DNA of 64,000 nt from Candidatus Edwardsbacteria bacterium RifOxyA12_full_54_48. GTDB taxonomy: Bacteria; Edwardsbacteria; AC1; EtOH8. The notes under the pieces were generated by a model that saw only the letters and a program-made list of their open reading frames with translations, was not told where the DNA came from and searched no databases. How positions within the stretch are numbered: the stretch's first letter is position 1; each line of letters opens with the position of its first letter. The translations under genes were made by a program, and so were the position numbers. This document shows positions 51,894-62,007 of the stretch, one piece after another. Location: positions 62,001 to 126,000 of the forward strand of contig MFFN01000008.1 of NCBI GenBank assembly GCA_001777915.1, read 5' to 3'.

Positions 51894-54800
51894 ATGATCT
51901 GGGATAAATTTTCAAAAGCGGTCTACCACAGCCCGTCGTTCGCCAAGCTTTTTAAGCTGTATGCCTCCGATCAGAAGCTTTTCGGCCTGACCGGGCCCTG
52001 CGAGGCCGGCAAGCCGGTGATCGTCTCCGGGCTGTATGCCAAACAGCCCCGGACCCTGCTGTGGATCACCCCCGGCGACGAGGAAACCGAGCGGCAGCGG
52101 GACAATCTCTCCGTCCTGCTGGGCCCGGACAACATCAGATGGTGGGCGGCCTGGGACATCCTGCCGGGCGACCAGAAGGAGCCGGACGTGGAGCTGGTGG
52201 GCAGCCGGATGGAATGCCTCCAGGCCCTGTCGTCCAGACAGCCGGCGGTGATCCTGGCCTCGGCCCGGGCGGTCATCCAGCGCACCGTCAACCCGGCCGA
52301 GTTCGGCCAGCGGAGGATAGACCTTTCTTTGGGCATGAAGATCGATCGGGAGGAGCTGCTGGCCCGGCTGATAGACTCCGGCTATGAGCGCCAGCCGGCC
52401 GTGTCGGGCATCGGGGACATCAGCCTGCGGGGCTCCATCATCGACATCGCCAGCTTCAGCGAGGAGGGGCCGGTCAGGCTGGAGCTGGACGACGACATCC
52501 TGGTCTCGCTGCGCCGCTTCAGCCTGCTGGACCAGCGCTCCACCGCCCGGCTGGAACGGGCCACCATCCTGCCCCGGATGGAGGTCTCCCAAAGGACCGC
52601 CTTGCTGCTGGAGCACCTGCCGGAGAATTGTTTGGTGATCATGGACGAGCCGGGGGAGATCTCCTCCGAATGGGCCGAGCTGTCCGAGGAGTACCGGGAC
52701 ATGGTCAACGATAACCGATTCGCCTCCGGCGAACAGTTCCGGCGGGGGCTAGCAACTTTCAGCCGACTGCTGGCGACCTCCGGGGCCGGCTTCGGGATGT
52801 CCGAGGAGAGGTCGCCCGAGGAGATCGTCCGCATCGGCATCCAGCCGGTGGAGCCCTTCATGTCCAATCTGGACCTGCTGGGGGCCAGGATCGAGAAACT
52901 GCACCAGGAGAACTTTCAGATCTTTCTGCTGTGCGACAACCAGGGACAGCAGGAGCGCCTGAACGAGATCATCGACGGCCAGAGCCGGGCAAGGGTCGCC
53001 GAGATCACGGTGGCCGGGCTGCACAGCGGCTTCGTCTTTCCCGAGGCCCTTTTGTGCGCCGTCACCGAGCGGGAGATCTTCGCCCGGGAGAAACGGAGAA
53101 GGGCCCGAAGGTTCTTCAAGGGGGGCGGGGCCATCCGCAGCCTGGAGGCCCTGAGGAAGGGCGATTTCATGGTGCACGTGGACCACGGCATCTGCCAGTA
53201 TCAGGGTCTGAGCAATCTTAACATTGAGGGCCGGCAGACCGAGTGCCTGCTGCTGATCTTCCGGGACGGCGACAAGCTGTACCTGCCGGTGGACCAGCTG
53301 AAAAGGGTCCAGAAATACTCGGCCGAGGAGGGCCAACACCCCAACCTCTCCAAGCTGGGCTCGGCGGCCTGGGAGGAGACCAAGGCCCGGGCCAAGCGCT
53401 CGGCCCATGACATGGCCAAGGAACTGCTGGTCCTGTATGCGGCGCGAAAATCCCAGCCGGGGATAAGCTTCTCGCCCGACACCCTGTGGCAGAAGGAGCT
53501 GGAGGCCTCCTTCATCTACCAGGAGACGCCCGACCAGCTGAGGGCCATCGGGGAGATCAAGGCCGACATGGAGAGCGACAAGCCCATGGACCGCCTGCTG
53601 TGCGGCGACGTGGGCTACGGCAAGACCGAGGTGGCCATCCGGGCGGCCTTCAAGGCGGTGATGGACGGCCGCCAGGCGGCGGTGCTGGTGCCCACCACGG
53701 TGCTGGCCGAACAGCATTACCAGACCTTCCGGGAGCGGCTGGCCGACTACCCGGTGAAGGTGGAGATGCTGTCCCGCTTCCGCAAGCACGGCGACCAGAA
53801 GAAGGTCATCAAAGCGGTGGCCGCCGGCGAGGTGGACATCGTCATCGGCACCCACCGCCTGATCCAGAAGGACGTCCAGTTCAAAAAGCTGGGCCTGCTG
53901 GTGGTGGACGAGGAACAGCGCTTCGGGGTGGCCCACAAGGAGAAGCTCAAACAGCTGTTCAAGGCGGTGGACGTGCTGACCATGACCGCCACCCCCATCC
54001 CCCGGACCCTGCACATGTCATTGCTGGGGGCCCGGGACATCTCCAACATCGAGACCCCGCCCAAGGACCGGCTGGCGGTGATCACCGAGGTGTCATTATG
54101 GAACGCCGACCGGATCAAAGAGGCCATCCTGCGGGAGGTGGACCGGGGCGGCCAGGTTTTCTTCCTGCACAACCGGGTGCAGTCCATCGCCGCCATGACC
54201 GCCTATATCGCCAGTCTGGTGCCGGGGGCCGAGGTGGCCCTGGCCCACGGTCAAATGGAGGAGCGGGAGCTGGAGCGGGTGATGCTGGCCTTCGCCGCCA
54301 AGCGCTACGACGTGCTGGTGGCCACCACCATCATCGAGTCGGGCCTGGACATGCCCAACGTCAACACCATCATCATCAACCGGGCAGATAAGTTCGGCCT
54401 GGCCCAGCTGTACCAGCTGCGGGGGCGGGTGGGGCGCTCCAACAAGCGGGCCTTCGCCCACCTGATCATTCCCAAGGGGGGGCGGATCAACGAAATTGCC
54501 CGCAAGCGGCTGAGGGTGATCGAGGAGCTGTCCGAGCTCGGCTCCGGTTTCCAGCTGGCCCTGCGGGACCTGGAGATCAGGGGGGCCGGGAACCTTCTGG
54601 GGCGGGAGCAGCACGGCAACATGATCGCGGTGGGCTTCGAGCTCTACTGCCAGCTGCTGGAGGAGGCGGTCCGGGAGCTGAAAGGCCTGCCGGCGGTGCC
54701 CCAGATCGACGTCAAGGTGGAGATCCCGGGGAGGGCTTTGATCCCGCAGGATTATGTGGAGGATCCCAACGAGAGGATCAACCTCTACCGCCAGCTGAAC

Positions 54801-55139
54801 AGGATCGGCGATATGGAAAAATTCGACAGGATCCGCGAGGAGATGTCCGACCGCTTCGGCCCGCCGCCGGAGGAGGTCAGCCGTCTTATCGAGGCGGCCC
54901 GGCTCCGGCTGGGGGCGGCCAGCCTGGGCGCGGTCCGGATAAAATGGGAGGGGTCAAAACTGGAGGTCTGGTGGCCGGAGGACCGCAATCCCTCCCGGGA
55001 GAAGCTGGAAAAACTGGTCCGGACCATCCGCCAGCCCCTGGAGTTCATCGCCGCAAAAAATTTCTGCGCCAGGATAGCCCTGGGCAGCCGGCCGGATATA
55101 TCGGCCGTTTCCGGGGAGCTTTTCGCCGCCGGAAATTGA
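51894..55139 (+). CDS. mfd: Transcription-repair coupling factor
   Basis: 1081 residues. It removes stalled RNA polymerase and recruits UvrA. Order: UvrB-like N-terminal region, RNA-polymerase-interacting CarD-like domain (VHVDHGICQYQGL), helicase core with Walker A GDVGYGKTE and DEEQRFGVAHKEKLK, RecG-like TRG region (ATTIIESGLDMPNVNTIIINRAD, LYQLRGRVGRS), and C-terminal TRCF domain. The start is uncertain because no ribosome-binding site precedes ATG 51894. No other repair genes lie beside it. Confidence 0.96.
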   Translation: MIWDKFSKAVYHSPSFAKLFKLYASDQKLFGLTGPCEAGKPVIVSGLYAKQPRTLLWITPGDEETERQRDNLSVLLGPDNIRWWAAWDILPGDQKEPDVELVGSRMECLQALSSRQPAVILASARAVIQRTVNPAEFGQRRIDLSLGMKIDREELLARLIDSGYERQPAVSGIGDISLRGSIIDIASFSEEGPVRLELDDDILVSLRRFSLLDQRSTARLERATILPRMEVSQRTALLLEHLPENCLVIMDEPGEISSEWAELSEEYRDMVNDNRFASGEQFRRGLATFSRLLATSGAGFGMSEERSPEEIVRIGIQPVEPFMSNLDLLGARIEKLHQENFQIFLLCDNQGQQERLNEIIDGQSRARVAEITVAGLHSGFVFPEALLCAVTEREIFAREKRRRARRFFKGGGAIRSLEALRKGDFMVHVDHGICQYQGLSNLNIEGRQTECLLLIFRDGDKLYLPVDQLKRVQKYSAEEGQHPNLSKLGSAAWEETKARAKRSAHDMAKELLVLYAARKSQPGISFSPDTLWQKELEASFIYQETPDQLRAIGEIKADMESDKPMDRLLCGDVGYGKTEVAIRAAFKAVMDGRQAAVLVPTTVLAEQHYQTFRERLADYPVKVEMLSRFRKHGDQKKVIKAVAAGEVDIVIGTHRLIQKDVQFKKLGLLVVDEEQRFGVAHKEKLKQLFKAVDVLTMTATPIPRTLHMSLLGARDISNIETPPKDRLAVITEVSLWNADRIKEAILREVDRGGQVFFLHNRVQSIAAMTAYIASLVPGAEVALAHGQMEERELERVMLAFAAKRYDVLVATTIIESGLDMPNVNTIIINRADKFGLAQLYQLRGRVGRSNKRAFAHLIIPKGGRINEIARKRLRVIEELSELGSGFQLALRDLEIRGAGNLLGREQHGNMIAVGFELYCQLLEEAVRELKGLPAVPQIDVKVEIPGRALIPQDYVEDPNERINLYRQLNRIGDMEKFDRIREEMSDRFGPPPEEVSRLIEAARLRLGAASLGAVRIKWEGSKLEVWWPEDRNPSREKLEKLVRTIRQPLEFIAAKNFCARIALGSRPDISAVSGELFAAGN

Positions 55140-55173
55140 AAACTTCCAGCAATCCCACTTAGGTTGCCAGGGG

Positions 55174-55202
55174 TTGACAAAGCGGGGTTTAAGGGCTATA
55201 TT
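55174..55202 (+). promoter_or_regulatory. Promoter of the mcsA-mcsB-clpC operon
   Basis: Consensus TTGACA, 17-base spacer, TATATT, leaving a leader of about 250 bases before mcsA. No CtsR-type heptad repeat or CIRCE element was seen nearby. Confidence 0.8.
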
Positions 55203-55327
55203 TACTTATGTTAGCTGATATGAAAGTATGGCACCATGATGAAGGCATTATACTTGTAAGCCCGATTATGTAGCGGCACTTATCCCTCAACTTGTGTTGC
55301 TTCGAAGTTCCCCTTCAAATGCTAACA

Positions 55328-55404
55328 AGACTGTCGGTATCAGGGCAGGCTCTCGGGATGACATTGCTATGTCCCCCTGAGGAAGCTATTATGTCTGACA
55401 GTCT
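55328..55404 (+). promoter_or_regulatory. Possible structured leader of the clpC operon
   Basis: Outer stem AGACTGTC (55328-55335) with GACAGTCT (55397-55404), and an inner stem TCAGGG (55340-55345) with CCCTGA (55375-55380). The rest of the gene-free stretch 55140-55460 shows no ORF worth calling. Confidence 0.45.
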
Positions 55405-55460
55405 GAATGGGTGCGGGAGTTTATTCCTCAATTATTTAAAAAATTATTGAACAACTCATT

Positions 55461-55970
55461 ATGATCTGCGATCTGTGCAAAAAAAACCAGGCGGTGATGC
55501 GCTACACCGAAGTGCGGGACAGCCGGAACACCGACTACAACCTGTGCCGGGAATGCGCCGAGCTCAAGGGCCTGGCCAAAAGCCTGAACCTGGCCCTGTC
55601 CTCCCTGGGGGACATGCTGGCCGGGATGATCCGCGATATCGGCGCTGAGCAGGATGACGATAATCAGGCCCAATGCCCCCAATGCGGGCTGGCCCTGACC
55701 GATTTCAAAAAACTGGGCCGGCTGGGCTGCCCCGGCTGCTATCAGGTGTTCAACGCCAGCCTCAAACCACTGGTCAGGCAGATACACGGCCTCAACGATC
55801 ATCTGGGCAAGGCCGCCCCGGCCTCCGGTGAGATCAAAGCCGCCCCCTCCGAAAACCGGGTGGAGCGGCTTAAGCTGGACCTGCAGGCAGCGGTGCTCAA
55901 AGAGGAATACGAGAGGGCGGCAGCCTTGCGCGACCAGATCAAACAATTGGAGACCAGCGGGGCCAAATGA
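55461..55970 (+). CDS. mcsA: McsA-like zinc-finger protein, activator of McsB
   Basis: 169 residues. Two CxxC pairs (CDLCKK ... CRECAEL; CPQCGLAL ... GCPGCYQVF) and a C-terminal UVR motif (LKLDLQAAVLKEEYERAAALRDQIKQLE). In Bacillus McsA binds metal and activates the arginine kinase McsB. It overlaps mcsB by ATGA, supporting the assignment. Confidence 0.9.
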   Translation: MICDLCKKNQAVMRYTEVRDSRNTDYNLCRECAELKGLAKSLNLALSSLGDMLAGMIRDIGAEQDDDNQAQCPQCGLALTDFKKLGRLGCPGCYQVFNASLKPLVRQIHGLNDHLGKAAPASGEIKAAPSENRVERLKLDLQAAVLKEEYERAAALRDQIKQLETSGAK

Positions 55971-57037
55971 ACCTTCCCGACAACGGCATACAGGGCCTGA
56001 TCGGCCAGGAGGCCGGATGGCTTAAACCTTCGGACAGCGATCCCGGAGTGGTGATCTCCAGCCGGGTCCGGCTGGCCCGCAATCTGGCGGAGCATCTTTT
56101 TCCCGGCCGCTCCGGGCAGGCTGAGCGCAGCCTGGTCCGGGAGGAGGTCAGAAAAGCTTCGTCAGCGGTTAATTATTTCGGCGGTGCGGCCTTTTTCGAC
56201 CTGGATATCCTGAACCAGCTCGACAGGACCGCCCTGTGGGAGCGCCGGCTGATCAGCTCGGACCTGATGGACAAAAAGAACGGGGCCGGGGTGCTGGTGG
56301 GAAGGGACCAGTCGCTGGACCTGATGATCAACGAGGAGGACCACATCCGGATGCAGAGCCTGCTGCCGGGCCTGGATCTGATCGAGGCCTTCCGGATAGT
56401 CGACCAGGTGGACGATCAGCTGCAGCGGAGACTGGCGATGGCCTATTCCCCGGAGTGGGGATTTCTGACCTGTTGTCCCAGCAACCTGGGGACCGGCTTA
56501 AGGGCCTCGCTGCTGATCCACCTGCCGGCCCTGGTGCGGGCCAAAAGGATAGAAAAACTTTTGAATCAAATGGAGGAGCAGGGGATCCTGGTGCGGGGCT
56601 TCTACGGCGAGGGCAGCGAGGTGGCCGGGGATATCTTCCAGATCTCCAACCGGGCCACCCTGGGCCGGAACGAATTGGAGATAATAGAGCATGTGGAGCG
56701 GGTGGGCCGCAGCCTGATGGAACAGGAAATGGAGGCCCGCCGATACATCATGGATCACGCCCGCCGGCAGACCGAGGACAACATCTGGAGGGCCTTCGGC
56801 ATCCTGGCCAACGCCAGGATGCTTTCCTCCCGGGAATTTTTGGAGCTGACATCCTCCCTGCGTCTGGGCATTTTCCTGGGCCTGTTTCCCAGGATGGGGC
56901 TGAATGCCCTGAACAAACTGCTGATCACCACCCAGCCGGCCCATCTGCAGATCATGCTGGACGCCCAGCTGGAGGCCCATGAACGGGACGGGGAAAGGGC
57001 CAAAATGGTCAGGGCTATCATGGCAGATTTTATTTAA
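55967..57037 (+). CDS. mcsB: Protein arginine kinase McsB
   Basis: 356 residues of the phosphagen-kinase family. It phosphorylates arginines on damaged proteins and marks them for ClpC. Motifs: VISSRVRLARNLAEHLFPG, NEEDHIRMQSLLPGL and TCCPSNLGTGLRASLLIHLPAL (catalytic Cys region). Full length. A creatine-kinase-like metabolic role is unlikely given mcsA and clpC on either side. Confidence 0.94.
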   Translation: MNLPDNGIQGLIGQEAGWLKPSDSDPGVVISSRVRLARNLAEHLFPGRSGQAERSLVREEVRKASSAVNYFGGAAFFDLDILNQLDRTALWERRLISSDLMDKKNGAGVLVGRDQSLDLMINEEDHIRMQSLLPGLDLIEAFRIVDQVDDQLQRRLAMAYSPEWGFLTCCPSNLGTGLRASLLIHLPALVRAKRIEKLLNQMEEQGILVRGFYGEGSEVAGDIFQISNRATLGRNELEIIEHVERVGRSLMEQEMEARRYIMDHARRQTEDNIWRAFGILANARMLSSREFLELTSSLRLGIFLGLFPRMGLNALNKLLITTQPAHLQIMLDAQLEAHERDGERAKMVRAIMADFI

Positions 57038-57081
57038 ACTTTTCAAACCTCAAAACAGTCCAATATCAATAAGTAATTATC

Positions 57082-59562
57082 ATGAAAGACAATAGATTCA
57101 CCGAAAGGGCCAGAAGGGTCCTGTTCCTGGCCCGCGAGGAGGCCCGGCGCCTGCAGCATGACTACATAGGCACCGAGCATATCCTTTTGGCCGCTCTCCG
57201 GGAGGGCGAGGGGGTGGCGGTGGCGGTGCTGTTGAGCCTGGGCGTAAGCACCGAGCAGATCCGCCGTAAGGTGGAGGAGCTGATGCCCAAGGGCGGCCAG
57301 ACCATCCTGATGGGCGAACTGCCATTCAACCTGTCGGCCCGCCGGGCCATGGAGCTGGCGGTGGAGGAGGCCAAAACCCTCCAGCACAATTATGTGGGCA
57401 CCGAACACCTGCTGCTGGGGCTGATGGAAGATCAGGACGGCATAGCCTCCCGGGCCCTAGTGTCGTTGGGCATTAGTGCGGAGCTGATGCGCTCCGAGAT
57501 CATGCGCCTGCTGTCCAGCGAGCCGGGATCATCGCCGACGCCTCAATCAAACGGGCAGAGCAAGACCCCGGCCTTGGATTATTTCTGCCGGGACCTGACC
57601 CGGCTGGCCCAGGACGGCAAGCTGGACCCGGTGATCGGGCGGGGCCGGGAGATAGAAAGGGTCATCCAGATATTGTCCCGGCGCAAGAAGAACAACCCCC
57701 TGCTGATCGGCGAGGCCGGGGTGGGCAAGACCGCCATCATAGAGGGGCTGGCCCAGAAGATAATCAGCGGCGAGGTGCCGGAGCCCCTGTTGTCCAAGCG
57801 GGTGATGGCCCTGGACCTGGCCGCGGTGGTGGCCGGGACCAAGTACCGGGGGCAGTTCGAGGAGCGGATGAAAGCTTTGATGAACGAGCTGCGCCAGACC
57901 CAGGACAACATCATCTTCCTGGACGAACTGCACACCATCGTGGGGGCCGGAGGGGCCGAGGGGGCGCTGGACGCCTCCAACATGCTCAAACCCGCCCTGG
58001 CCCGGGGGGAGATGCAGTGCGTGGGGGCCACCACCCTGGACGAGTACCGCAAGCATATCGAGAAGGACGGCGCTTTGGAGCGCCGGTTCCAGAGCATCAT
58101 AGTGGAGGCCCCGTCGGTGGACCAATCGCTGAAGATATTAAAGGGTCTGCAGGAAAGATACCAGGACCACCACAAGGTGAAATACAGCGATGAGGCCATT
58201 GAATCGGCGGTCCGGCTGTCCGACCGCTACATCACCGACCGCTATCTGCCGGACAAAGCCATCGACGTGCTGGACGAGGCCGGCTCGCGGGCCAGGCTGT
58301 CCACCTCCGAGCCGCCGGCCGAGATAAAATTCTTGGAGAGCCAGCTCAAGGACATAAAAGCATGCAAGGTAGAGGCGGTCAAGGGCCAGGATTATGAGAA
58401 GGCGGCCACCTTAAGGGATTCGGAGAGGAACAAGCGCCAGGAAATAGAGCGGCTGCGAGAGGCCTGGAAGAAGAGCCGCGACCTGGTGGCGGTAAAGATA
58501 ACCCAGGAGGACATCGCCTATGTGATCTCCCGCTGGACCGGGATCCCCATTGTCAAGCTGGAGGAGAAAGAGTCCGCCCGCTTATTGCGGATGGAGGAGG
58601 AACTCAGGAAGCGGGTGGTGGGGCAGGACCAGGCCCTGGAGGCCGTCTCCCGGGCGGTGCGCCGCAGCCGGGCCGGCATCCGGGACACCGCCCGGCCGAT
58701 GGGCTCGTTCATCTTTCTGGGCCCCACCGGGGTGGGCAAGACCGAGCTGGCCAGGGTCCTGGCTTCTTTCCTGTTCGGAGATGAGAACGCCCTGATCCGG
58801 GTGGATATGTCGGAATACATGGAGAAGTTCGCCGTCTCCCGGATGGTGGGGGCTCCTCCGGGCTACGTGGGGTACGAGGAGGGCGGCCAGCTGACCGAGA
58901 AGATCCGGCGCAAGCCCTATTCGGTGGTCCTGCTGGATGAGATAGAGAAGGCCCATCCCGACGTGTTCAACATGCTGCTGCAGGTGCTGGAGGACGGCCA
59001 GCTGACCGATTCCTACGGCCGGAAGGTAAGCTTCAAGAACGCGGTGCTGATCATGACCTCCAATCTGGGGGCCCGGGAGATCAAGAAGGGCGTCAGCCTG
59101 GGATTCCAGAATAACGACCAGCTGCTGGCCTTCGACCAGATGAAGGACAAGGTGCTGTCGGAGCTTAAAAAAACCTTCAACCCGGAATTCCTGAACCGGG
59201 TGGACGAGGTGGTGGTATTCAATTCCCTGGGCCGGCCGGAGATGGGCCGGATCGTGGACATCCTGATAGGCCAACTTTCCCTGCGGCTTAAGGAAAAGAA
59301 CATCACCATCGGCATCTCGCCCCAGGCCAAGGAACTGCTGGTGGCCAGGGGATTCGATCCCACCTACGGGGCCAGGCCTTTGCGCCGCACCATCCAGAGG
59401 ATGGTGGAGGACCCTCTGTCCCAGGAGATCCTGAAGGCCGATATCAGGTTCGGGAACAGGGTGCTGATAGAAGCCGAAGGTGAGGTCTTGAAATTCGTTC
59501 CCCAGTCCCCGGGAAAAATCAGGGGAGGCGTCAGGAAAAAAACTCCCCGGGCGAAGAAATGA
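57082..59562 (+). CDS. clpC: ATP-dependent Clp protease ATPase subunit ClpC
   Basis: 826 residues. Paired Clp-N repeats (about 1-145), AAA1 with Walker A GEAGVGKT, a middle domain with a UVR motif ([26 protein letters not shown]), AAA2 with GPTGVGKTE, and the clamp-like C-terminal domain. The UVR middle domain marks it as ClpC rather than ClpA or ClpB. It unfolds substrates for ClpP, which is not in the window. The C terminus ends in a basic stretch ([10 protein letters not shown]). Confidence 0.96.
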   Translation: MKDNRFTERARRVLFLAREEARRLQHDYIGTEHILLAALREGEGVAVAVLLSLGVSTEQIRRKVEELMPKGGQTILMGELPFNLSARRAMELAVEEAKTLQHNYVGTEHLLLGLMEDQDGIASRALVSLGISAELMRSEIMRLLSSEPGSSPTPQSNGQSKTPALDYFCRDLTRLAQDGKLDPVIGRGREIERVIQILSRRKKNNPLLIGEAGVGKTAIIEGLAQKIISGEVPEPLLSKRVMALDLAAVVAGTKYRGQFEERMKALMNELRQTQDNIIFLDELHTIVGAGGAEGALDASNMLKPALARGEMQCVGATTLDEYRKHIEKDGALERRFQSIIVEAPSVDQSLKILKGLQERYQDHHKVKYSDEAIESAVRLSDRYITDRYLPDKAIDVLDEAGSRARLSTSEPPAEIKFLESQLKDIKACKVEAVKGQDYEKAATLRDSERNKRQEIERLREAWKKSRDLVAVKITQEDIAYVISRWTGIPIVKLEEKESARLLRMEEELRKRVVGQDQALEAVSRAVRRSRAGIRDTARPMGSFIFLGPTGVGKTELARVLASFLFGDENALIRVDMSEYMEKFAVSRMVGAPPGYVGYEEGGQLTEKIRRKPYSVVLLDEIEKAHPDVFNMLLQVLEDGQLTDSYGRKVSFKNAVLIMTSNLGAREIKKGVSLGFQNNDQLLAFDQMKDKVLSELKKTFNPEFLNRVDEVVVFNSLGRPEMGRIVDILIGQLSLRLKEKNITIGISPQAKELLVARGFDPTYGARPLRRTIQRMVEDPLSQEILKADIRFGNRVLIEAEGEVLKFVPQSPGKIRGGVRKKTPRAKK

Positions 59563-59566
59563 GTCC

Positions 59567-59598
59567 ATGACCAGGCTGGCCATAGCCAGCCTGGTCAT
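59567..59598 (+). terminator. Hairpin after clpC
   Basis: Perfect 14-bp stem ATGACCAGGCTGGC/GCCAGCCTGGTCAT with a 4-base loop, followed by GTTTAATT. Strong stem, weak T-tract. Confidence 0.75.
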
Positions 59599-59620
59599 GT
59601 TTAATTGGCGAGGTTTTCAA

Positions 59621-59649
59621 TTGACTGCATAATCCCGGAATGTTATAAT
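59621..59649 (+). promoter_or_regulatory. Strong promoter of the bamA operon
   Basis: TTGACT, 17-base spacer, consensus TATAAT. Confidence 0.88.
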
Positions 59650-59717
59650 TACAAGCCGATGCCCGCCCAAGTTTTTTTGGAACAGCTAAACCCGATAACT
59701 AAAAAAGAAAGACATAC

Positions 59718-61979
59718 ATGAAGCGCTTTTTATTTCCGTCAATAGTTATGGTAATTTCGCTCTTGGTCCAGACCTTGCCGGCCAATGCCGTCATCATAGC
59801 CGACCTCAGGGTAGAGGGTGTCGAACGAATCGATCCGGAGGTGGTGCTGAACGCATCGGGGATACTGCCGGGCGACCAGCTGAACGACAACAACATCTCC
59901 GAAGCGGTGAAGAAGATATACCAACTGGGTTATTTCACCGAGGTGGCGGTGGCCAAAGATTCGACCGAGAGCGGATATCTGCTGGTATTTTCAGTGACGG
60001 AAAAAGCCATCGTGGAAAGGATAGAATTCCTGGGCAATAAGAAGATCAAATCAGATCAGCTGGAGGAAAAGATCGCCCTCAAGCCCGGCAGTTTTCTGGA
60101 TCCTCAGTACCTGGCCCAATCCAAGGATACCATCCGGGCCCTGTACATGGAGAAGGGCTACTTCAACGCCCAGGTTGAGGATACCCTGATAGAGTCGGGC
60201 AGCCGCTATGCGGTCCGTTTCAAGATCGAGGAGGGCAAGAAGATCCGGGTCAAGAAGATACTGGTCAGCGGCAACCAGGCCCTGTCAGACGGGGCCGTCA
60301 TCAAAGCCATGAAGACCAAGCCCCGGGGCTGGACATTGGTCTGGAAGGTGATCCCCTGGTTCCGCAGCGGATCCTTCAACCAGGACACCCTGACCCAGGA
60401 CCTGGACCGGGTGACCCGGCTGTACAAGAACCACGGCCATCTGGAGATAGCCGCCAGGCAGGATTCTCTGTCCTACAACCGGAAGATGGACCGAGTGGAC
60501 ATCCACCTGGAGGTGGCCGAAGGGCCGGAGTTCAAGATTGGCCGGGTGGAGTTCTCCGGCAACGACAAGATCGATACCAAGAGGCTCCACCGGATGACCG
60601 AGCTGAAGCCGGAAAAGATCTTCCGGATAGACGACGCCGACAAGACCCTGGAGAACCTGTTCTCCATCTACACCGAGGAGGGCTACATCTACTGCCACAT
60701 CGAGCCCTTCCAGGACCTGCGGGATTCCACGGTGGACATCACCTATAACATCATCGAGAACAAACCGGCCTATGTCAACAAGGTGATCATCTCCGGCAAC
60801 ACCAAGACCCGGGAGAAGGTGATCCGCCGGGTGCTGACCGTCAAGCCGGGCGAGCTGTTCCGGCGTTCCAAGGTGATGCGCAGCCAGCGGGAGATCTTCA
60901 CCTTGGGCTATTTCGAGGACGTCCAGCTGAACTACCAGCCGGCCGACACCCTGGGCAACATCGACCTGATCTTTGACGTCAAGGAGAAGACGGTGGGCCA
61001 GTTCCAGATCGGGACCACCTACGGGGCCACCGACGGCCTGGCCGGCTTCGTGCAGATCGGGGTCCCCAATTTCCTGGGCCGGGGCCAGCAGGTGAACCTG
61101 AAGACCGAGTTCAGCAACAAGAAGTTCAACGTCGATCTGGGCTTCACCGAGCCCTGGCTGTTCGACACCCCGACCTCGGTGGGCGTCAATGTCTATCACA
61201 CCCAATATACCTATTCCGAGTACACTCAGAAAAAGACCGGCGGCAGCCTGAGTCTGGGGCGCCCCATCCCCTGGCTGGATTACACCCGGGGCTACTGGTC
61301 CTACAGCCTGGAGCGGATCAATATCACGGATATGTCCGAATCTTTTGCGCAAGCCATGAGCACTCAAGCATTCCCATCCATATCATCGAGCACCTCGTTT
61401 ACGCTGGTGCGGGACAGCCGTGACCGGCCCTTCAACGCCAGCCGCGGCACCCGGACGGTGGGCCTGGCCAAGTACGCCGGCGGCATCCTGGGGGGCCGGA
61501 TCGATTACCAGAAATACCTGCTGGAGTACCGGCACTACCGGCCGCTGTTCTGGAAGTTGGTGGGGATGGCCCGGGCCAAGACCGGGGTGGTGGACGGCTA
61601 CAGCAGCCCCTCCACGGTGCCGGCTTATGAAAGATTCCGCATCGGCGGCTCGGGGGACGACGGGGTAAGGGGCTATCCCGACCAGAGCATCAACCGGGCC
61701 ACCTACGGCGGCCGGATAATGCTGATCAGCAACCTGGAGGTCAAATACAGCTTCAACCAGAGCGTCTACCTGCTGGCCTTCGCCGATGCCGGGAACACCT
61801 GGACCCAATACGACCAGATCCATCCCTCGGTGCTGTACAAGGGCGCCGGCCTGGGGGTCAGGGCCGAGGTGCCGATGCTGGGCGTCCTGGGCCTGGACTG
61901 GGGATGGGGATTCGACTGGGACAAGAACGTGCAGTCAGACAAATGGCAGCTGCATTTCCAGCTGGGGACTTCGTTTTAA
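59718..61979 (+). CDS. bamA: Outer-membrane protein assembly factor BamA
   Basis: 753 residues. Signal peptide (to about ANAVI), five POTRA-like repeats (about 25-420, for example VERIEFLGNKKIKSDQLEEKI and VNKVIISGNTKTREKVIRRVLTVKPGE), then a 16-strand barrel with the VRGF-like VRGYPDQSI loop and a terminal Phe (LGTSF). It inserts barrels into the outer membrane. It is followed by the skp-like gene and lpxD, the usual diderm order. Confidence 0.96.
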   Translation: MKRFLFPSIVMVISLLVQTLPANAVIIADLRVEGVERIDPEVVLNASGILPGDQLNDNNISEAVKKIYQLGYFTEVAVAKDSTESGYLLVFSVTEKAIVERIEFLGNKKIKSDQLEEKIALKPGSFLDPQYLAQSKDTIRALYMEKGYFNAQVEDTLIESGSRYAVRFKIEEGKKIRVKKILVSGNQALSDGAVIKAMKTKPRGWTLVWKVIPWFRSGSFNQDTLTQDLDRVTRLYKNHGHLEIAARQDSLSYNRKMDRVDIHLEVAEGPEFKIGRVEFSGNDKIDTKRLHRMTELKPEKIFRIDDADKTLENLFSIYTEEGYIYCHIEPFQDLRDSTVDITYNIIENKPAYVNKVIISGNTKTREKVIRRVLTVKPGELFRRSKVMRSQREIFTLGYFEDVQLNYQPADTLGNIDLIFDVKEKTVGQFQIGTTYGATDGLAGFVQIGVPNFLGRGQQVNLKTEFSNKKFNVDLGFTEPWLFDTPTSVGVNVYHTQYTYSEYTQKKTGGSLSLGRPIPWLDYTRGYWSYSLERINITDMSESFAQAMSTQAFPSISSSTSFTLVRDSRDRPFNASRGTRTVGLAKYAGGILGGRIDYQKYLLEYRHYRPLFWKLVGMARAKTGVVDGYSSPSTVPAYERFRIGGSGDDGVRGYPDQSINRATYGGRIMLISNLEVKYSFNQSVYLLAFADAGNTWTQYDQIHPSVLYKGAGLGVRAEVPMLGVLGLDWGWGFDWDKNVQSDKWQLHFQLGTSF

Positions 61980-62007
61980 TCAGTAAAAAAAGGGAGAGGC
62001 GTTGGGT

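Noticed and set aside
55207-55272. 21-codon ORF in the clpC-operon leader (MLADMKVWHHDEGIILVSPI)
   Set aside because: No ribosome-binding site, very short, and no conserved pattern; it could be a leader peptide but nothing supports it.
55140-55460. CtsR operator or CIRCE element before mcsA
   Set aside because: I looked for GGTCAAA-type heptad repeats and for the TTAGCACTC inverted repeat and saw neither.
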